64,000 nucleotides of DNA from contig DASXAM010000132.1 in NCBI GenBank assembly GCA_036404275.1, positions 1 through 64,000 of the forward strand, in the 5' to 3' direction. A program made the position numbers and the translations under genes. Below, one piece after another: positions 35,078 to 43,109 of the stretch (position 1 is the stretch's first letter; every line of letters begins with the position of its first letter). The notes beneath the pieces were generated by a model. The model was not told the DNA's origin. It did no database searches and was given only the letters and a program-made list of their open reading frames with translations. The DNA is from AP-15 sp036404275. GTDB lineage: Bacteria > Pseudomonadota > Alphaproteobacteria > ATCC43930 > CGMCC-115725.

Positions 35078-36949
35078 CTATTTCGGCGGAGCGATCGGCG
35101 GCATGGCCAGGAGTCCCGGCGCGTCGAGCAGGAGCGCGAGGCGCTGGGCCAGCGGCGCCAAATTTGCGATCGCGCGGACGAGCGGGCCGGCGGCGATGCC
35201 GGGTTGCGGCTCTTCGCCCGAAAGGCGGTCGAAGATCCGCTCGAGGGTGCTTTTTTTGCGCGGGAACACGGTCAATTCGATCGGCGCGTCGGCCGGAATG
35301 TCGGCGGCTTGCCGCGCGAGGCGGAGCGCCGTTTCGTAGCCGCCGAGCGCATCGACGAGACCGCGCGCCTTCGCCTCCTCGCCGGTCCAGACCCGGCCTT
35401 TGGCAACCGCCTCGACCGCTTCGGGCGACATATGGCGGCCGTCGGCGACGTGCTGCTTGAAACCCTTGTAGGTGTCGTCGAGAAAGGCTTCGAGCCGGGC
35501 ATGCGCCTGGGCCGAGAATTCGCTGGTCGCGCTGAACATCGCGGCATTGGTGCCGAGCTGTGCCGAATCGGTCGAGACCCCGATCTTGTCGAGCAATTTG
35601 CCGATGACGAGCTTGCCGGCGAGGACGCCGATCGAGCCGGTCAAGGTTGCCGGCTCGGCGATGATCTTGTCCGCCGCCGCGGCAACATAGTAGCCGCCGG
35701 AGCCGGCGACGTCGCCCATCGACACGATGACCGGCTTGCCGTGCTCGCGGGCATAGACGACGTCGCGCCAGATCGATTCCGAGGCGACGACCGAGCCGCC
35801 GGGGCTGTCGATGCGGAACAGGATGGCGCGCACCCGCCGGTCGCGGATCGCGGCGCGAAAGGCGCGGCCGGTCGCCTCCGCCGCCATTTCCTTCGACCCG
35901 GCCAGGAGGTCGGTCGAGCCGCCGCCGCGCACGATAAGGCCGTTGCCGTAGATCAGCGCGATGCGCTCGCCATTCGCATTCGGATGCCCGGCGCGGTCGA
36001 GATAGCGCGCAAGCCTGACCGGTTGCGCATCGCTGCCGGCGCGTTGTCGCGCCGCCGCAAGTGCCTGGTCACGGTAGCCGAGCCGATCGACGAGCTTTGC
36101 CTGGCGCGCCTCGTCGGCCAAGAACGGTCCGCGGTCGATCGTGCTGCGCACCGCCTGCGGCGCCAGCTTGCGGCCTTGCGCGATGCCGTCGACGATCTGG
36201 CCGCCGAGCGAAGCGAGCAGCGCCTCGACCTCTTGGCGGTGCGGTGGCGTCATCCTGGTTTCGGTCAATACGTTCATCGCGGTCTTGTATTCTTCGCGAT
36301 GATCGAATTCGGGGGCGATTCCCAACAGGTCGAGCGTGCCTTTGAGAAACGGGACCTGCGAATAAAGCCCGGTGAGCCCGACATTGCCCATCGGCTGCAG
36401 CCAGATTTCGTCGAAGGCGGTCGCCAGGTAATAGGGGCGCGTGCCCGGACCAAACTCACCAAAGCTGTCGGCGTAGGCGACGGCGAATTTGCCTTTGGCG
36501 CGAAAGGCGGCAATCGCATCGCGCACCTGCTGGGTTTCGCCGAGCCCCAGCGTGTCGGGGCCGACGACGGCGACGAGCCCTTTGACCCGCGGATCAGTCG
36601 TCGCCCGCTCGATCCCGTCGAGAAAGTCGCGCAAAGTCGGCTCGGTGCCGGTCAGGAGCTGCAGCAGCCGATCCTCGCCGGCATTGTCGGCAAGCCCCTT
36701 GGTCAGATCGGCGGTGATCAGGATGGTGTCCGGCAACGCAGCCGGTCGCGGCGCGAGACGCCAGGCGAGCAGCCCGCCGGCGACGGCGAGCAGCACCGCC
36801 AGCAGGCCGATCGCCGCGAAAAATCCGACGATGAGGCGCCTGAGACGGGTCAGACCGCACCGCCCAGCGCGCGGTGGCGCAACAGATGGTCGGCAAGCAC
36901 GCAGGCCACCATCGCCTCGCCGACCGGCACCGCGCGAATGCCGACGCAT
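35078..36949 (-). CDS. sppA: Signal peptide peptidase SppA (protease IV, long form)
   Basis: An inner-membrane serine/lysine peptidase that degrades cleaved signal peptides in the periplasm. It is the duplicated, long form: one N-terminal transmembrane helix (LIVGFFAAIGLLAVLL), a first ClpP-like domain and a catalytic second domain with RIDSPGGSVVASE and the nucleophile region DVAGSGGYYVAAAADKI. A lysine in REEYKTAMN is a candidate general base. The start is unclear: ATG 36949 gives 623 residues but overlaps aroC by 100 nt with an Arg-rich extension. A CTG at 36853, overlapping the aroC stop as CTGA, would put the helix almost at the N-terminus (591 residues). Confidence 0.88.
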   Translation of the reverse strand: MRRHSRGAGRRGDGGLRACRPSVAPPRAGRCGLTRLRRLIVGFFAAIGLLAVLLAVAGGLLAWRLAPRPAALPDTILITADLTKGLADNAGEDRLLQLLTGTEPTLRDFLDGIERATTDPRVKGLVAVVGPDTLGLGETQQVRDAIAAFRAKGKFAVAYADSFGEFGPGTRPYYLATAFDEIWLQPMGNVGLTGLYSQVPFLKGTLDLLGIAPEFDHREEYKTAMNVLTETRMTPPHRQEVEALLASLGGQIVDGIAQGRKLAPQAVRSTIDRGPFLADEARQAKLVDRLGYRDQALAAARQRAGSDAQPVRLARYLDRAGHPNANGERIALIYGNGLIVRGGGSTDLLAGSKEMAAEATGRAFRAAIRDRRVRAILFRIDSPGGSVVASESIWRDVVYAREHGKPVIVSMGDVAGSGGYYVAAAADKIIAEPATLTGSIGVLAGKLVIGKLLDKIGVSTDSAQLGTNAAMFSATSEFSAQAHARLEAFLDDTYKGFKQHVADGRHMSPEAVEAVAKGRVWTGEEAKARGLVDALGGYETALRLARQAADIPADAPIELTVFPRKKSTLERIFDRLSGEEPQPGIAAGPLVRAIANLAPLAQRLALLLDAPGLLAMPPIAPPK

Positions 36950-37926
36950 GGGTCGTGCCGGCCGTGGGTGGCGATCTCGACCTCGTTGCCTTCGGTGTCG
37001 ATCGTACGCATCGGGGTCGGGATCGAGCTCGTCGGCTTGACCGCAAAGCGGGCGACGATGTCCTGTCCCGTCGAGATGCCGCCCAGGATGCCGCCGGCGT
37101 TGTTCGACAAAAAGACGACGCGGCCGTTCTCGATCCGCATTTCGTCGGCGTTTTCCTCGCCGCCAAGTGCTGCGGCGGCAAACCCGGCGCCGATCTCGAC
37201 CCCTTTAACCGCGTTGATCGTCATCAGCGCGCGAGCGAGATCGCCGTCGAGCTTGTCGTAGACCGGCTCGCCGAGGCCGGCAGGGACGCCGCTTGCGACG
37301 ATCTCGATGACGGCTCCGGCCGAGGAGCCGGATTTGCGCACCTGATCGACGTAATCGGCCCATTTGAGCGCCGTCGCCCTGTCCGGGCACCAGAACGGGT
37401 TCTCCTCGACCGCCCGCCAATCCCAGGCGTCGCGGTCGATGCGGTGCGGGCCGATCTGCACCAGCGCGCCGCGGACCCTGATGCCGGGGCCCAGCACCTT
37501 GCGCGCGACTGCGCCGGCGGCGACGCGCGAAGCGGTCTCGCGGGCCGAGGCCCGGCCGCCGCCGCGATAATCGCGCACCCCATATTTTTTCCAGTAAGTG
37601 TAGTCGGCGTGACCCGGGCGGAACCGGTCGGCGATGTTGCGGTAATCCCTCGAGCGCTGATCGGTATTTTCGATCAAGAGCTGGATCGGCGTCCCGGTCG
37701 TCACCCCGTCAAAGACGCCGCTCATGATGCGGACCAGATCGTCCTCGCGGCGCTGTGTCGTAAACCGTGACTGGCCGGGCTTGCGCTTGTCGAGCCAGAT
37801 CTGGATGTCGGACTCGGCGAGCTCCAGCCGAGGCGGTACGCCATCGACGACCACGCCGATCGCCGGCCCGTGGCTTTCCCCCCAGGTCGTGAACCGGAAC
37901 AAGGTACCGAAACTGTTGCCAGCCAT
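36850..37926 (-). CDS. aroC: Chorismate synthase
   Basis: Last enzyme of the shikimate pathway: EPSP to chorismate with reduced FMN as catalyst. The 358-residue product has all three signatures: GESHGPAIGVVVDGVPP, GHADYTYWKKYGVRDYRGGGRASARE (split here across residues 107-132) and the C-terminal RHDPCVGIRAVPVGEAM. Length and start (MAGNSFGTLFRFTTWGESHG) are standard. It supplies chorismate for trp synthesis encoded elsewhere in the window. sppA is immediately downstream and overlaps it. Confidence 0.97.
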   Translation of the reverse strand: MAGNSFGTLFRFTTWGESHGPAIGVVVDGVPPRLELAESDIQIWLDKRKPGQSRFTTQRREDDLVRIMSGVFDGVTTGTPIQLLIENTDQRSRDYRNIADRFRPGHADYTYWKKYGVRDYRGGGRASARETASRVAAGAVARKVLGPGIRVRGALVQIGPHRIDRDAWDWRAVEENPFWCPDRATALKWADYVDQVRKSGSSAGAVIEIVASGVPAGLGEPVYDKLDGDLARALMTINAVKGVEIGAGFAAAALGGEENADEMRIENGRVVFLSNNAGGILGGISTGQDIVARFAVKPTSSIPTPMRTIDTEGNEVEIATHGRHDPCVGIRAVPVGEAMVACVLADHLLRHRALGGAV

Positions 37927-37957
37927 GGCCTCAGCGCCCCTGCCACTCCCACCCTAA

Positions 37958-38020
37958 CCCTCCCCCGCAGGCGGGGGAGGGAATGGGAGGGGGCGACCCT
38001 CCCCCGCAGGCGGGGGAGGG
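37958..38020. repeat. Two identical 24-nt GC palindromes in tandem
   Basis: CCCTCCCCCGC-AG-GCGGGGGAGGG occurs at 37958-37981 and again at 37997-38020, between fabI and aroC. Each forms an 11-bp hairpin. A relative stands in the opposite orientation at 40416-40440, where the flanking GGGT-AGGGTGGG pattern is shared. This is a dispersed REP-like element that may act as a terminator or mRNA stabiliser. Confidence 0.7.
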
Positions 38021-38065
38021 AAGGGAGGGGGCGGGGCTAGCAGAAAACGTCCGTAAACGGTCATC

Positions 38066-38878
38066 TCACACCACCGAGATGTCCGGCGCGTCGACGGCTT
38101 TCATGCCGACGACGTGATAGCCGCAATCGACATGGTGGACCTCGCCGGTGACGCCCGCCGACAAATCGCTTAACAGATAGACGCCGGCGCCGCCGACCTC
38201 GTCGGTCGTGACGTTGCGCTTCAAGGGTGAATTGTACTGGTTCCATTTGAGGATATAGCGGAAATCGCCGATCCCCGAGGCGGCCAAGGTCTTGATCGGC
38301 CCGGCCGAGATCGCGTTGACGCGGATGTTTTGCCCGCCCAGATCGACCGCAAGATAGCGCACGCTGGCCTCCAGCGCTGCTTTGGCCACCCCCATGACGT
38401 TGTAGTTCGGCATGACCCGCTCGGCGCCGTAATAGGTCAGGGTCAGCAGGCTGCCGCCATCCGGCATCAGCGGTGCCGCGCGTCGGCAGATATCGGTGAA
38501 CGAGAAGCAGGAAATATCGAGCGTGCGGAGAAAGTTTTCGCGCGTTGTATCGACGTATTTTCCCCTGAGCGCATTGGGGTCGGTGCCGCCGATCGCGTGC
38601 ACGGCAAAATCGAGCCGGCCCCAGCGCTCTTCGATCGCGGTAAACACCCGGTCGAGGCTCGCCTCGTCGGTGACGTCGCATTCAACGACAAAGTCGCTGC
38701 CGGCGCTGGCGGCGAGCGGCCGCACCCGCCGGCCGAGCGCCTCGCCCTGATAGGTGAAGGCGAGCGCCGCCCCTTCCGCCGACAGCGCCTTGGCGATGCC
38801 CCACGCGATCGAGCGCTCGTTGGCGACACCCATGACCAAGCCCTGCTTTCCCGCCATCAGCGGCATCGTCGTCCCCAT
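38066..38878 (-). CDS. fabI: Enoyl-[acyl-carrier-protein] reductase (NADH)
   Basis: A 270-residue SDR-type enoyl-ACP reductase completing each round of fatty-acid elongation. FabI marks are GVANERSIAWGIAKAL at the cofactor site, HAIGGTDPNALRGKY, the catalytic Tyr-x6-Lys set in YNVMGVAKAAL, and AISAGPIKTLAASGI. ATG 38878 is used; ATG 38866 (MPLMAGKQGL) is a near alternative with a better-spaced GGGGA. The gene is followed downstream by the tandem palindromes and aroC-sppA on the same strand. Confidence 0.95.
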   Translation of the reverse strand: MGTTMPLMAGKQGLVMGVANERSIAWGIAKALSAEGAALAFTYQGEALGRRVRPLAASAGSDFVVECDVTDEASLDRVFTAIEERWGRLDFAVHAIGGTDPNALRGKYVDTTRENFLRTLDISCFSFTDICRRAAPLMPDGGSLLTLTYYGAERVMPNYNVMGVAKAALEASVRYLAVDLGGQNIRVNAISAGPIKTLAASGIGDFRYILKWNQYNSPLKRNVTTDEVGGAGVYLLSDLSAGVTGEVHHVDCGYHVVGMKAVDAPDISVV

Positions 38879-38994
38879 CCCCGCCTGCCGGCCATCCTAC
38901 ACGAACCCGGCGGACGCGGCCAATCGGCGCGCAGCGGTAGGATCGCCAGCCTCGTCTCCTTGTTTACGGCGCAGGAGGCTCGTAGGCTCTGAGC

Positions 38995-40350
38995 ATGACG
39001 CGCGCGGACGACGAGGGGCCCAACGGCGCGGGCCGCGGCGGCTTGCGCCGGCGGGCGGCGACGATGGCGGCCTTCGCGCTCTATTCCCTGCGCCGCTTCA
39101 ACGCCGACGGCTGTTTTGCCGCCTCGGGCGCGCTGAGCTATACGACGCTGGTGTCGCTGGTGCCGCTGGCCGCAATCGCGCTCGGCTCATTGTCGGCCTT
39201 CCCGATTTTCGCCAAGGTGCACGACCAGCTCCTGGCGCTGGTGTTCCGCAATTTCGTGCCGTCGATCGGCGAGCAGGCGGCCTATTGGTTTAGCGCCTTC
39301 ACCAACTCCGCGGCGCAGACGACGGCGATCGGCGTCATCGGCATTGCCGCCACCGGGGTGCTACTGCTGGTGACGGTCGAGGACCAGCTCAATCTGATCT
39401 GGCGGGTGACCTCGGCGCGGCCCTGGGGGCAGCGCGTGCTCGCTTATTGGACCTTGATCACACTCGGGCCGCTCTTGGTCGGGATCAGCCTGTCGCTGTC
39501 GACCTATTTCGAGATCGCCGCGAGCCGCGCCGGCTTTGGCCAGCAGGCGGCGCAGTGGATCGCCAGCGGCTGGCTGCACGGGTTGGCGCGGGCGGTGCCG
39601 GCGCTGCTCGAATTTCTCGCGCTGAACCTGCTCTATTGGCTCATTCCGAATTGCGCGGTGCGGTGGCGCGACGGCTGCGTCGGCGCGCTGATCGCCACGG
39701 TCGCGATCGAAATCCTGAAGGTCGGGTTCACCGCCTATATCGGCGCCATGTCCTGGTACCAGACCGTCTACGGCGCGCTCGCGGCGATCCCGATCTTTCT
39801 GTTGTGGATGTATATTTCGTGGATGGCGGTGCTGCTCGGCGCCGTGGTCGCGGCAGCCTTGCCGCATTGGCGCATCGATGAGCGCCTTGGCAAGAGGTCG
39901 CCCGGCGGCATCCATCTCGGGCTCAGCCTCGCGCTGATTGCGGCACTCGCACGCGCCCAGCAGCATGGCCGGACAGTCACGACGGTGGCGCTCGCCGTCG
40001 ATCTCGGAGTGGCGACGACGGTCATCGACGAGCACGTCAAGCCGCTGGTCGAAGCCGGTTTTGTGGCGCATACCCAGGGCGGCAATTGGGTGCTCGCCTG
40101 GGACCCGAAGGCCGCCACCCTCGGTGACCTCTATCAGGCATTGCACATGCCGTTTGCCGGCGCCTGGACCGGCGATCGGATCGCGGCGCCGTGGCAGCGC
40201 CAAGTGGCGCCGGCGCTGGCGCGGATCGCCGATGCCGAGGCCGCGGCGATGCAATTGGCGCTCGCCGAGCTGATCGGCGAAAGCGCGGCCCCGATGCCGG
40301 CGCTGCGGCGCAGCCGGCACCATGCCGGCGAGAAGATTGGCTCACGCTGA
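38995..40350 (+). CDS. YihY/BrkB-family inner-membrane protein
   Basis: A 451-residue membrane protein (formerly called RNase BN). The N-terminal FNADGCFAASGALSYTTLVSLVPL and the six hydrophobic segments through SWYQTVYGALAAIPIFLLWMYISW are typical. After about residue 300 it has a cytoplasmic region resembling a winged-helix fold (TVTTVALAVDLGVATTVIDEHVKPLVEAGF). The transport or signalling role of the family is not settled. It is divergent from fabI. Confidence 0.85.
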   Translation: MTRADDEGPNGAGRGGLRRRAATMAAFALYSLRRFNADGCFAASGALSYTTLVSLVPLAAIALGSLSAFPIFAKVHDQLLALVFRNFVPSIGEQAAYWFSAFTNSAAQTTAIGVIGIAATGVLLLVTVEDQLNLIWRVTSARPWGQRVLAYWTLITLGPLLVGISLSLSTYFEIAASRAGFGQQAAQWIASGWLHGLARAVPALLEFLALNLLYWLIPNCAVRWRDGCVGALIATVAIEILKVGFTAYIGAMSWYQTVYGALAAIPIFLLWMYISWMAVLLGAVVAAALPHWRIDERLGKRSPGGIHLGLSLALIAALARAQQHGRTVTTVALAVDLGVATTVIDEHVKPLVEAGFVAHTQGGNWVLAWDPKAATLGDLYQALHMPFAGAWTGDRIAAPWQRQVAPALARIADAEAAAMQLALAELIGESAAPMPALRRSRHHAGEKIGSR

Positions 40351-40415
40351 TGGAAGCCGTCAGAGATATGACACCGTGGGTCTGGGACGTCCGCGCCCGC
40401 CCGGCCCGCTCCCTT

Positions 40416-40440
40416 CCTTCCCCCGCCAGCGGGGGAGGGT
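40416..40440. repeat. REP-like GC palindrome, inverted relative of 37958-38020
   Basis: TCCCCCGC (40419-40426) pairs with GCGGGGGA (40429-40436), and the flank GGGTCAGGGTGGGG matches the complement of the flank of the copy at 37958. It lies between the BrkB-like gene and pdxH. Confidence 0.6.
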
Positions 40441-40505
40441 CAGGGTGGGGGTGCCGCACCGCGGAAAAAGCACTGGGCGCCAAGCGTCGGGAGCGCGCCC
40501 ATTAG

Positions 40506-41120
40506 ATGTGCGCAAGCTCAGCAAAGATGGACGAAATCGCCGATACCGAGCCCTTCGCTCCTTTTGCCCGTTGGTATGACACGGCCCAGCGGGAGGAGCC
40601 CGACCCGCATGCGGTGACCTTGGCGACCGCAACCAAGGGCGGCGTTCCGTCAGCGCGCATGATTCTACTGAAGGGTTTCGACAGCCGCGGCTTTGCTTTC
40701 TACACCAATCTCGAAAGCCGCAAATCTCTGGAATTGCTCGAAAACCCACAGGCCGCGCTGTGCTTTTTGTGGAAGGTGCTGCGCCGCCAAGTGCGGATCG
40801 AGGGAACCGCCGAGCCGGTCTCGGCGGCCGAAGCCGACGCCTATTTCGCGAGCCGCCCGCGCGACAGCCGGATCGGCGCCTGGGCCTCGGACCAGTCGCG
40901 CCCGCTGGCGAGCCGCGCCGTGCTTGAAGACCGGTTCGAAACCTTCTCCCGCCGTTTCGCCGCGGGCGACAGCGATGTGCCGCGGCCGCCCTTCTGGTCG
41001 GGCTTTCGCATCGTGCCGCGGCGTATCGAATTTTGGCAGGAGCGGCCGTCGCGGCTGCACGACCGGTGGCTGTTTGTCCGCGAGGGCGCGGGATGGCGGC
41101 GGCAGCGCCTCTACCCTTGA
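40506..41120 (+). CDS. pdxH: Pyridoxamine 5'-phosphate oxidase
   Basis: FMN enzyme that makes pyridoxal phosphate from the pyridoxine or pyridoxamine phosphates. The 204-residue product shows PHAVTLATATKGGVPSARMILLKGF, FYTNLESRKSLELLENP, the FMN-site WKVLRRQVRIEGTAE, and the C-terminal signature WSGFRIVPRRIEFWQERPSRLHDR with QRLYP at the end. ATG 40506 is used; ATG 40527 is also in frame. The last 28 nt overlap the cation-transporter gene. Confidence 0.95.
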   Translation: MCASSAKMDEIADTEPFAPFARWYDTAQREEPDPHAVTLATATKGGVPSARMILLKGFDSRGFAFYTNLESRKSLELLENPQAALCFLWKVLRRQVRIEGTAEPVSAAEADAYFASRPRDSRIGAWASDQSRPLASRAVLEDRFETFSRRFAAGDSDVPRPPFWSGFRIVPRRIEFWQERPSRLHDRWLFVREGAGWRRQRLYP

Positions 41121-42037
41121 TTTACGGCCCCGCGGCCGACCGGCTGCGCCGGCGCGCGACCTATGCCTCGGTCGCGGTCGCGGCGATCCTGATCGCCGCC
41201 AAGTTTGTCGCCTGGCTCGACACCGGGTCGGTGGCGCTGTTGTCGAGCCTCACCGATTCGCTGCTCGACGCCGCCGCCTCGATCTTCAACCTCGTTGCCG
41301 TGCGGCATGCGATGATCCCGGCGGACCGCGAGCATCGCTTTGGCCACGGCAAGGCCGAGCCGCTCGCCGTCCTCGGCCAGTCGGCGTTCATCACGGGCAG
41401 CGCGCTCCTGCTGCTCGCCGAGGGCGTGCGCCGGCTGTTGCATCCGACACCGGTCGAGAACCCGCCGGTGGGCATTGTCGTGGTCGTGTTTGCGATGGTC
41501 ATGACCGTGGCGCTCGTGACCTATCAGCGCCATGTCGTGCACCGCACCGGCTCGATCGCAATCAGCGCCGACGAATTGCATTACCGCAGCGATTTGGTGC
41601 TGAACGGCAGCGTTCTGCTGGCGCTCATTCTCGGCGGCATTTTCCGCATCGAACGGGTAGACCCGATGTTCGGCATCGGCATCGGGTTGTGGATCGTTTG
41701 GTCGGCAGCGCGGCTCGCGCGGATGTCGCTGTTCCAGCTGATGGACCACGAATTGTCCGACGACAACCGCGAAAAGATCCGGGCGATCGCGCAATCGCAC
41801 CCGCAAGTTGCCGCGGCGCACGATTTGCGCACCCGCGTCGCGGGTCCGACCGCCTTTATCCAGGTGCATCTCGAAATGGACGGCAATATGAGCCTGAAAC
41901 AGGCGCACGAGATCTCCGACGAGGTCGAGGCCCGGCTGAGCGCGGCCTATCCCAACGCCGAGATCATCATCCATCAGGATCCCGAGGGGATCGAAGAGCC
42001 GCGCGCGAATTTTCCGCGGCGGGTCGGCGCGCGATGA
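41093..42037 (+). CDS. Cation diffusion facilitator transporter (FieF-like)
   Basis: A 314-residue metal/proton antiporter of the inner membrane. The transport site is visible as Asp-x3-Asp in LTDSLLDAAAS (TM2) and His-x3-Asp in ADELHYRSDLVLN (TM5), the arrangement of the Zn/Fe/Cd exporter FieF. It has six membrane helices, followed by a cytoplasmic domain with HDLRTRVAGPTAFIQVHLEMD. ATG 41093 lies within the end of pdxH (28-nt overlap). Its stop overlaps the next start (ATGA), so the three genes form one unit. Confidence 0.92.
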   Translation: MAAAAPLPLIYGPAADRLRRRATYASVAVAAILIAAKFVAWLDTGSVALLSSLTDSLLDAAASIFNLVAVRHAMIPADREHRFGHGKAEPLAVLGQSAFITGSALLLLAEGVRRLLHPTPVENPPVGIVVVVFAMVMTVALVTYQRHVVHRTGSIAISADELHYRSDLVLNGSVLLALILGGIFRIERVDPMFGIGIGLWIVWSAARLARMSLFQLMDHELSDDNREKIRAIAQSHPQVAAAHDLRTRVAGPTAFIQVHLEMDGNMSLKQAHEISDEVEARLSAAYPNAEIIIHQDPEGIEEPRANFPRRVGAR

Positions 42038-42786
42038 CGACCGCCATCCTTCCCGGCGAGCGCAAGGTCCTGCTGTTGACCGGCGCCAGCCGCGGCATCG
42101 GCCACGCCACGGTCAAGCGCTTCAGCGACGCCGGCTGGCGCATCGTCACCTGCTCGCGTGAGGCGGTGCCGCCCGAATGCAAGCGCGACCCGAACTGGAC
42201 CCATCACATCACCGCCGATCTCGGCGACCCCGACGATCTCGATCGCTTTGTCGCCGAAGCCGAGGAATTTCTCGATGGTCGGCTCGACGCCCTCGTCAAC
42301 AATGCCGGGGTGTCGCCAAAGACGCCGACGCATGAACGCCTCGGCGTGCTCAACGGCGACCTCGACGATTGGCGCCGCGTGTTCCATCTCAATTTCTTCG
42401 TGCCGCTGATCCTGTCGCGCGCCTTTGCGGTCGCCTTGGCCCGGGCCAAGGGGGCGATCGTCAACGTCACCTCGATCGCCGGGCGCCGCGTGCATCCGTT
42501 TGCCGGCTCGGCCTATTCAACCTCGAAGGCAGCGCTCTCGGCGCTGACCCGCGAGATGGCGGCCGAGTTCGCCGAGCAGGGCGTGCGCGTCAACGCTGTC
42601 GCGCCCGGCGAGATCGAAACCGCGATGCTGTCGCCCGAGACCGAGATTTTGCTGCCGCGCATCCCGCTGCACCGGCTCGGCGTGCCGTCCGACGTTGCCG
42701 GCACGATCTTCTTTCTGTGCAGTGACGACGCTGCCTATGTCACCGGCACCGAAATCTTCGTCAACGGCGGCCAGCACGTTTACTGA
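42034..42786 (+). CDS. SDR-family oxidoreductase
   Basis: A 250-residue classical short-chain dehydrogenase. The cofactor motif TGASRGIG (residues 16-23), NNAG, the catalytic Ser in VNVTSIAG, YSTSK with Tyr and Lys, and the closing VTGTEIFVNGGQ are all intact. The substrate is unknown. ATG 42034 overlaps the CDF transporter stop by 4 nt. It ends the pdxH operon. Confidence 0.9.
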   Translation: MTTAILPGERKVLLLTGASRGIGHATVKRFSDAGWRIVTCSREAVPPECKRDPNWTHHITADLGDPDDLDRFVAEAEEFLDGRLDALVNNAGVSPKTPTHERLGVLNGDLDDWRRVFHLNFFVPLILSRAFAVALARAKGAIVNVTSIAGRRVHPFAGSAYSTSKAALSALTREMAAEFAEQGVRVNAVAPGEIETAMLSPETEILLPRIPLHRLGVPSDVAGTIFFLCSDDAAYVTGTEIFVNGGQHVY

Positions 42787-42825
42787 GTGGTCGAAACAGT
42801 CGGCTAAAATCCGAAGTCAATTTGA

Positions 42826-43075
42826 TTAAGCGAATGCCTTAATAACTAAAGAAGCAACGCCAGCGATGACGATGCCAAGCATCCATTTTACCACTGCTAA
42901 GTCGGTCTCGATCTTGGCAAATCGTGTTTCATAGCCCGACAATTCTTCCGCTGCTTCGCGGGCTTTCGCTTCGGGGCGCGCCGGCGGCAACCAGAGCCTC
43001 ATAGGTCTTCGACAGCATGACCGCCATTGCCCGCATCCCCTTTCGTCCGTCGCCGTTTAAGTTGGAGTTTGCCAT
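42826..43075 (-). pseudogene. Small coiled-coil membrane protein gene broken by one extra base
   Basis: From ATG 43075 the frame gives a sensible start (MANSNLNGDGRKGM...SKTYEALVAAGAP) and then runs into a stop. Skipping one base in the CCCC run (plus-strand GGGG 42973-42976) restores a frame to TAA 42826: EAKAREAAEELSGYETRFAKIETDLAVV, then a single membrane helix and a short KAFA tail. The restored protein has 82 residues. A short amphipathic helix before one C-terminal helix resembles the DUF1640-like protein at 56315. Total length (250 nt) is a multiple of three plus one, consistent with a single insertion. It may be a true pseudogene or a sequencing error. Confidence 0.72.
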
Positions 43076-43109
43076 CGTATCCGCAATGTGAAGCTTGTCA
43101 CGCCGGCGG

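Noticed and set aside
35057..37261. Very long open frame on the plus strand opposite sppA and aroC
   Set aside because: It is the antisense shadow of two well-supported genes in high-GC DNA; its product is Arg/Asp/Ala-rich with no recognised domain.
42826..43075. Reading the stop in the frameshifted coiled-coil gene as another selenocysteine
   Set aside because: The frame after that stop is not coding; a one-base shift explains the locus better.
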